Source: Buchnera aphidicola (Rhopalosiphum maidis)
Lineage (GTDB): Bacteria; Pseudomonadota; Gammaproteobacteria; Enterobacterales; Enterobacteriaceae
Direction of reading: 5' to 3'
Assembly (NCBI RefSeq): GCF_003671935.1
Contig: NZ_CP032759.1
Span: 186,001-250,000 of the forward strand
DNA: 64,000 nt
Below are positions 63,980 to 64,000 of this stretch, piece after piece. The notes below the pieces were generated by a model, which worked only from the letters and a program-made list of their open reading frames with translations, made no database searches and had not been told where the DNA came from. The translations under genes and the position numbers were made by a program. The stretch's first letter is position 1. The number at the start of each line of letters is the position of its first letter.

Positions 63980-64000
63980 ATGAAAAAAATACTAATAATT
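63980..64000 (+). CDS. Possible start of the next gene (only seven codons visible)
   Basis: ATG 63980 opens a frame reading MKKILII up to the window edge, on the strand opposite to mdlA, after a 248-base AT-rich divergent spacer. The residues would suit many proteins; QueC begins in a similar way and lies near mdlA in E. coli, but this is a guess. There is no clear ribosome binding site. Confidence 0.25.

Overview
This window is a stretch of a highly AT-rich, reduced gammaproteobacterial chromosome. It matches Buchnera aphidicola, the obligate aphid endosymbiont. Nearly every protein is a close, lysine/asparagine/isoleucine-rich version of an Escherichia coli protein. Gene order follows E. 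coli in blocks with single-gene losses, spacers are almost pure A/T, the 23S-5S rRNA unit is separate from 16S, and no transposase, phage gene, CRISPR array or toxin-antitoxin pair is visible. The assignment to Buchnera is inferred from these traits and not from a database search. I cannot name the aphid host.

Layout. Positions 1-9000 hold DNA repair and housekeeping genes: sbcB (5' end off the window), murI, yggX, mutY, trmB, hemW, yggS, ruvX, gshB and dnaB. Then come a 700-base spacer, ssb, a frameshifted bioH, nfuA, ansA, a frameshifted prfC, deoB-deoD and a tRNA-Ser. Positions 17300-24000 hold aroK-aroB, rpe, trpS, tsgA and argD. Positions 24400-30800 hold fkpA, tusDCB and the str operon (rpsL-rpsG-fusA-tuf). 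Positions 31000-44800 are the intact S10, spc and alpha ribosomal protein operons, including secY, the small rpmJ and rpoA. Next come fmt-def (minus strand), smg-tsaC-aroE, and the tRNA-Glu/23S/5S transcription unit with promoter, boxA and terminator. The right end has cspE, ybeD, cysS, folD, tRNA-Arg(UCU), adk, htpG, ybaB, a short dnaX, the 4.5S RNA gene (ffs) and the ABC exporter pair mdlA-mdlB.

Function. The window mainly encodes translation (21 ribosomal proteins of the S10, spc and alpha operons apart from secY and rpoA, plus S12, S7, EF-G, EF-Tu, RF3, three tRNAs, 23S and 5S). It also encodes minimal replication and repair functions (DnaB, SSB, DnaX, Exo I, MutY). Steps feeding amino acid provision for the host are present (AroK, AroB, AroE, ArgD), as are tRNA modification (TrmB, TusBCD, TsaC) and protein translocation (SecY, 4.5S RNA).

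What stands out. I see no undescribed multi-gene system; this is core endosymbiont sequence. The most interesting signals are signs of decay and possible rescue. Three genes (murI, bioH, prfC) have one-base frame errors in homopolymer runs while the sequence beyond each break still matches the family. MutY has Glu where the catalytic Asp138 of E. coli MutY is expected. A 28-bp tandem repeat multiplies the bioH ribosome binding site and start codon. The tRNA-Ser gene has an 18-nt duplication of its 3' end and an A at the discriminator position.
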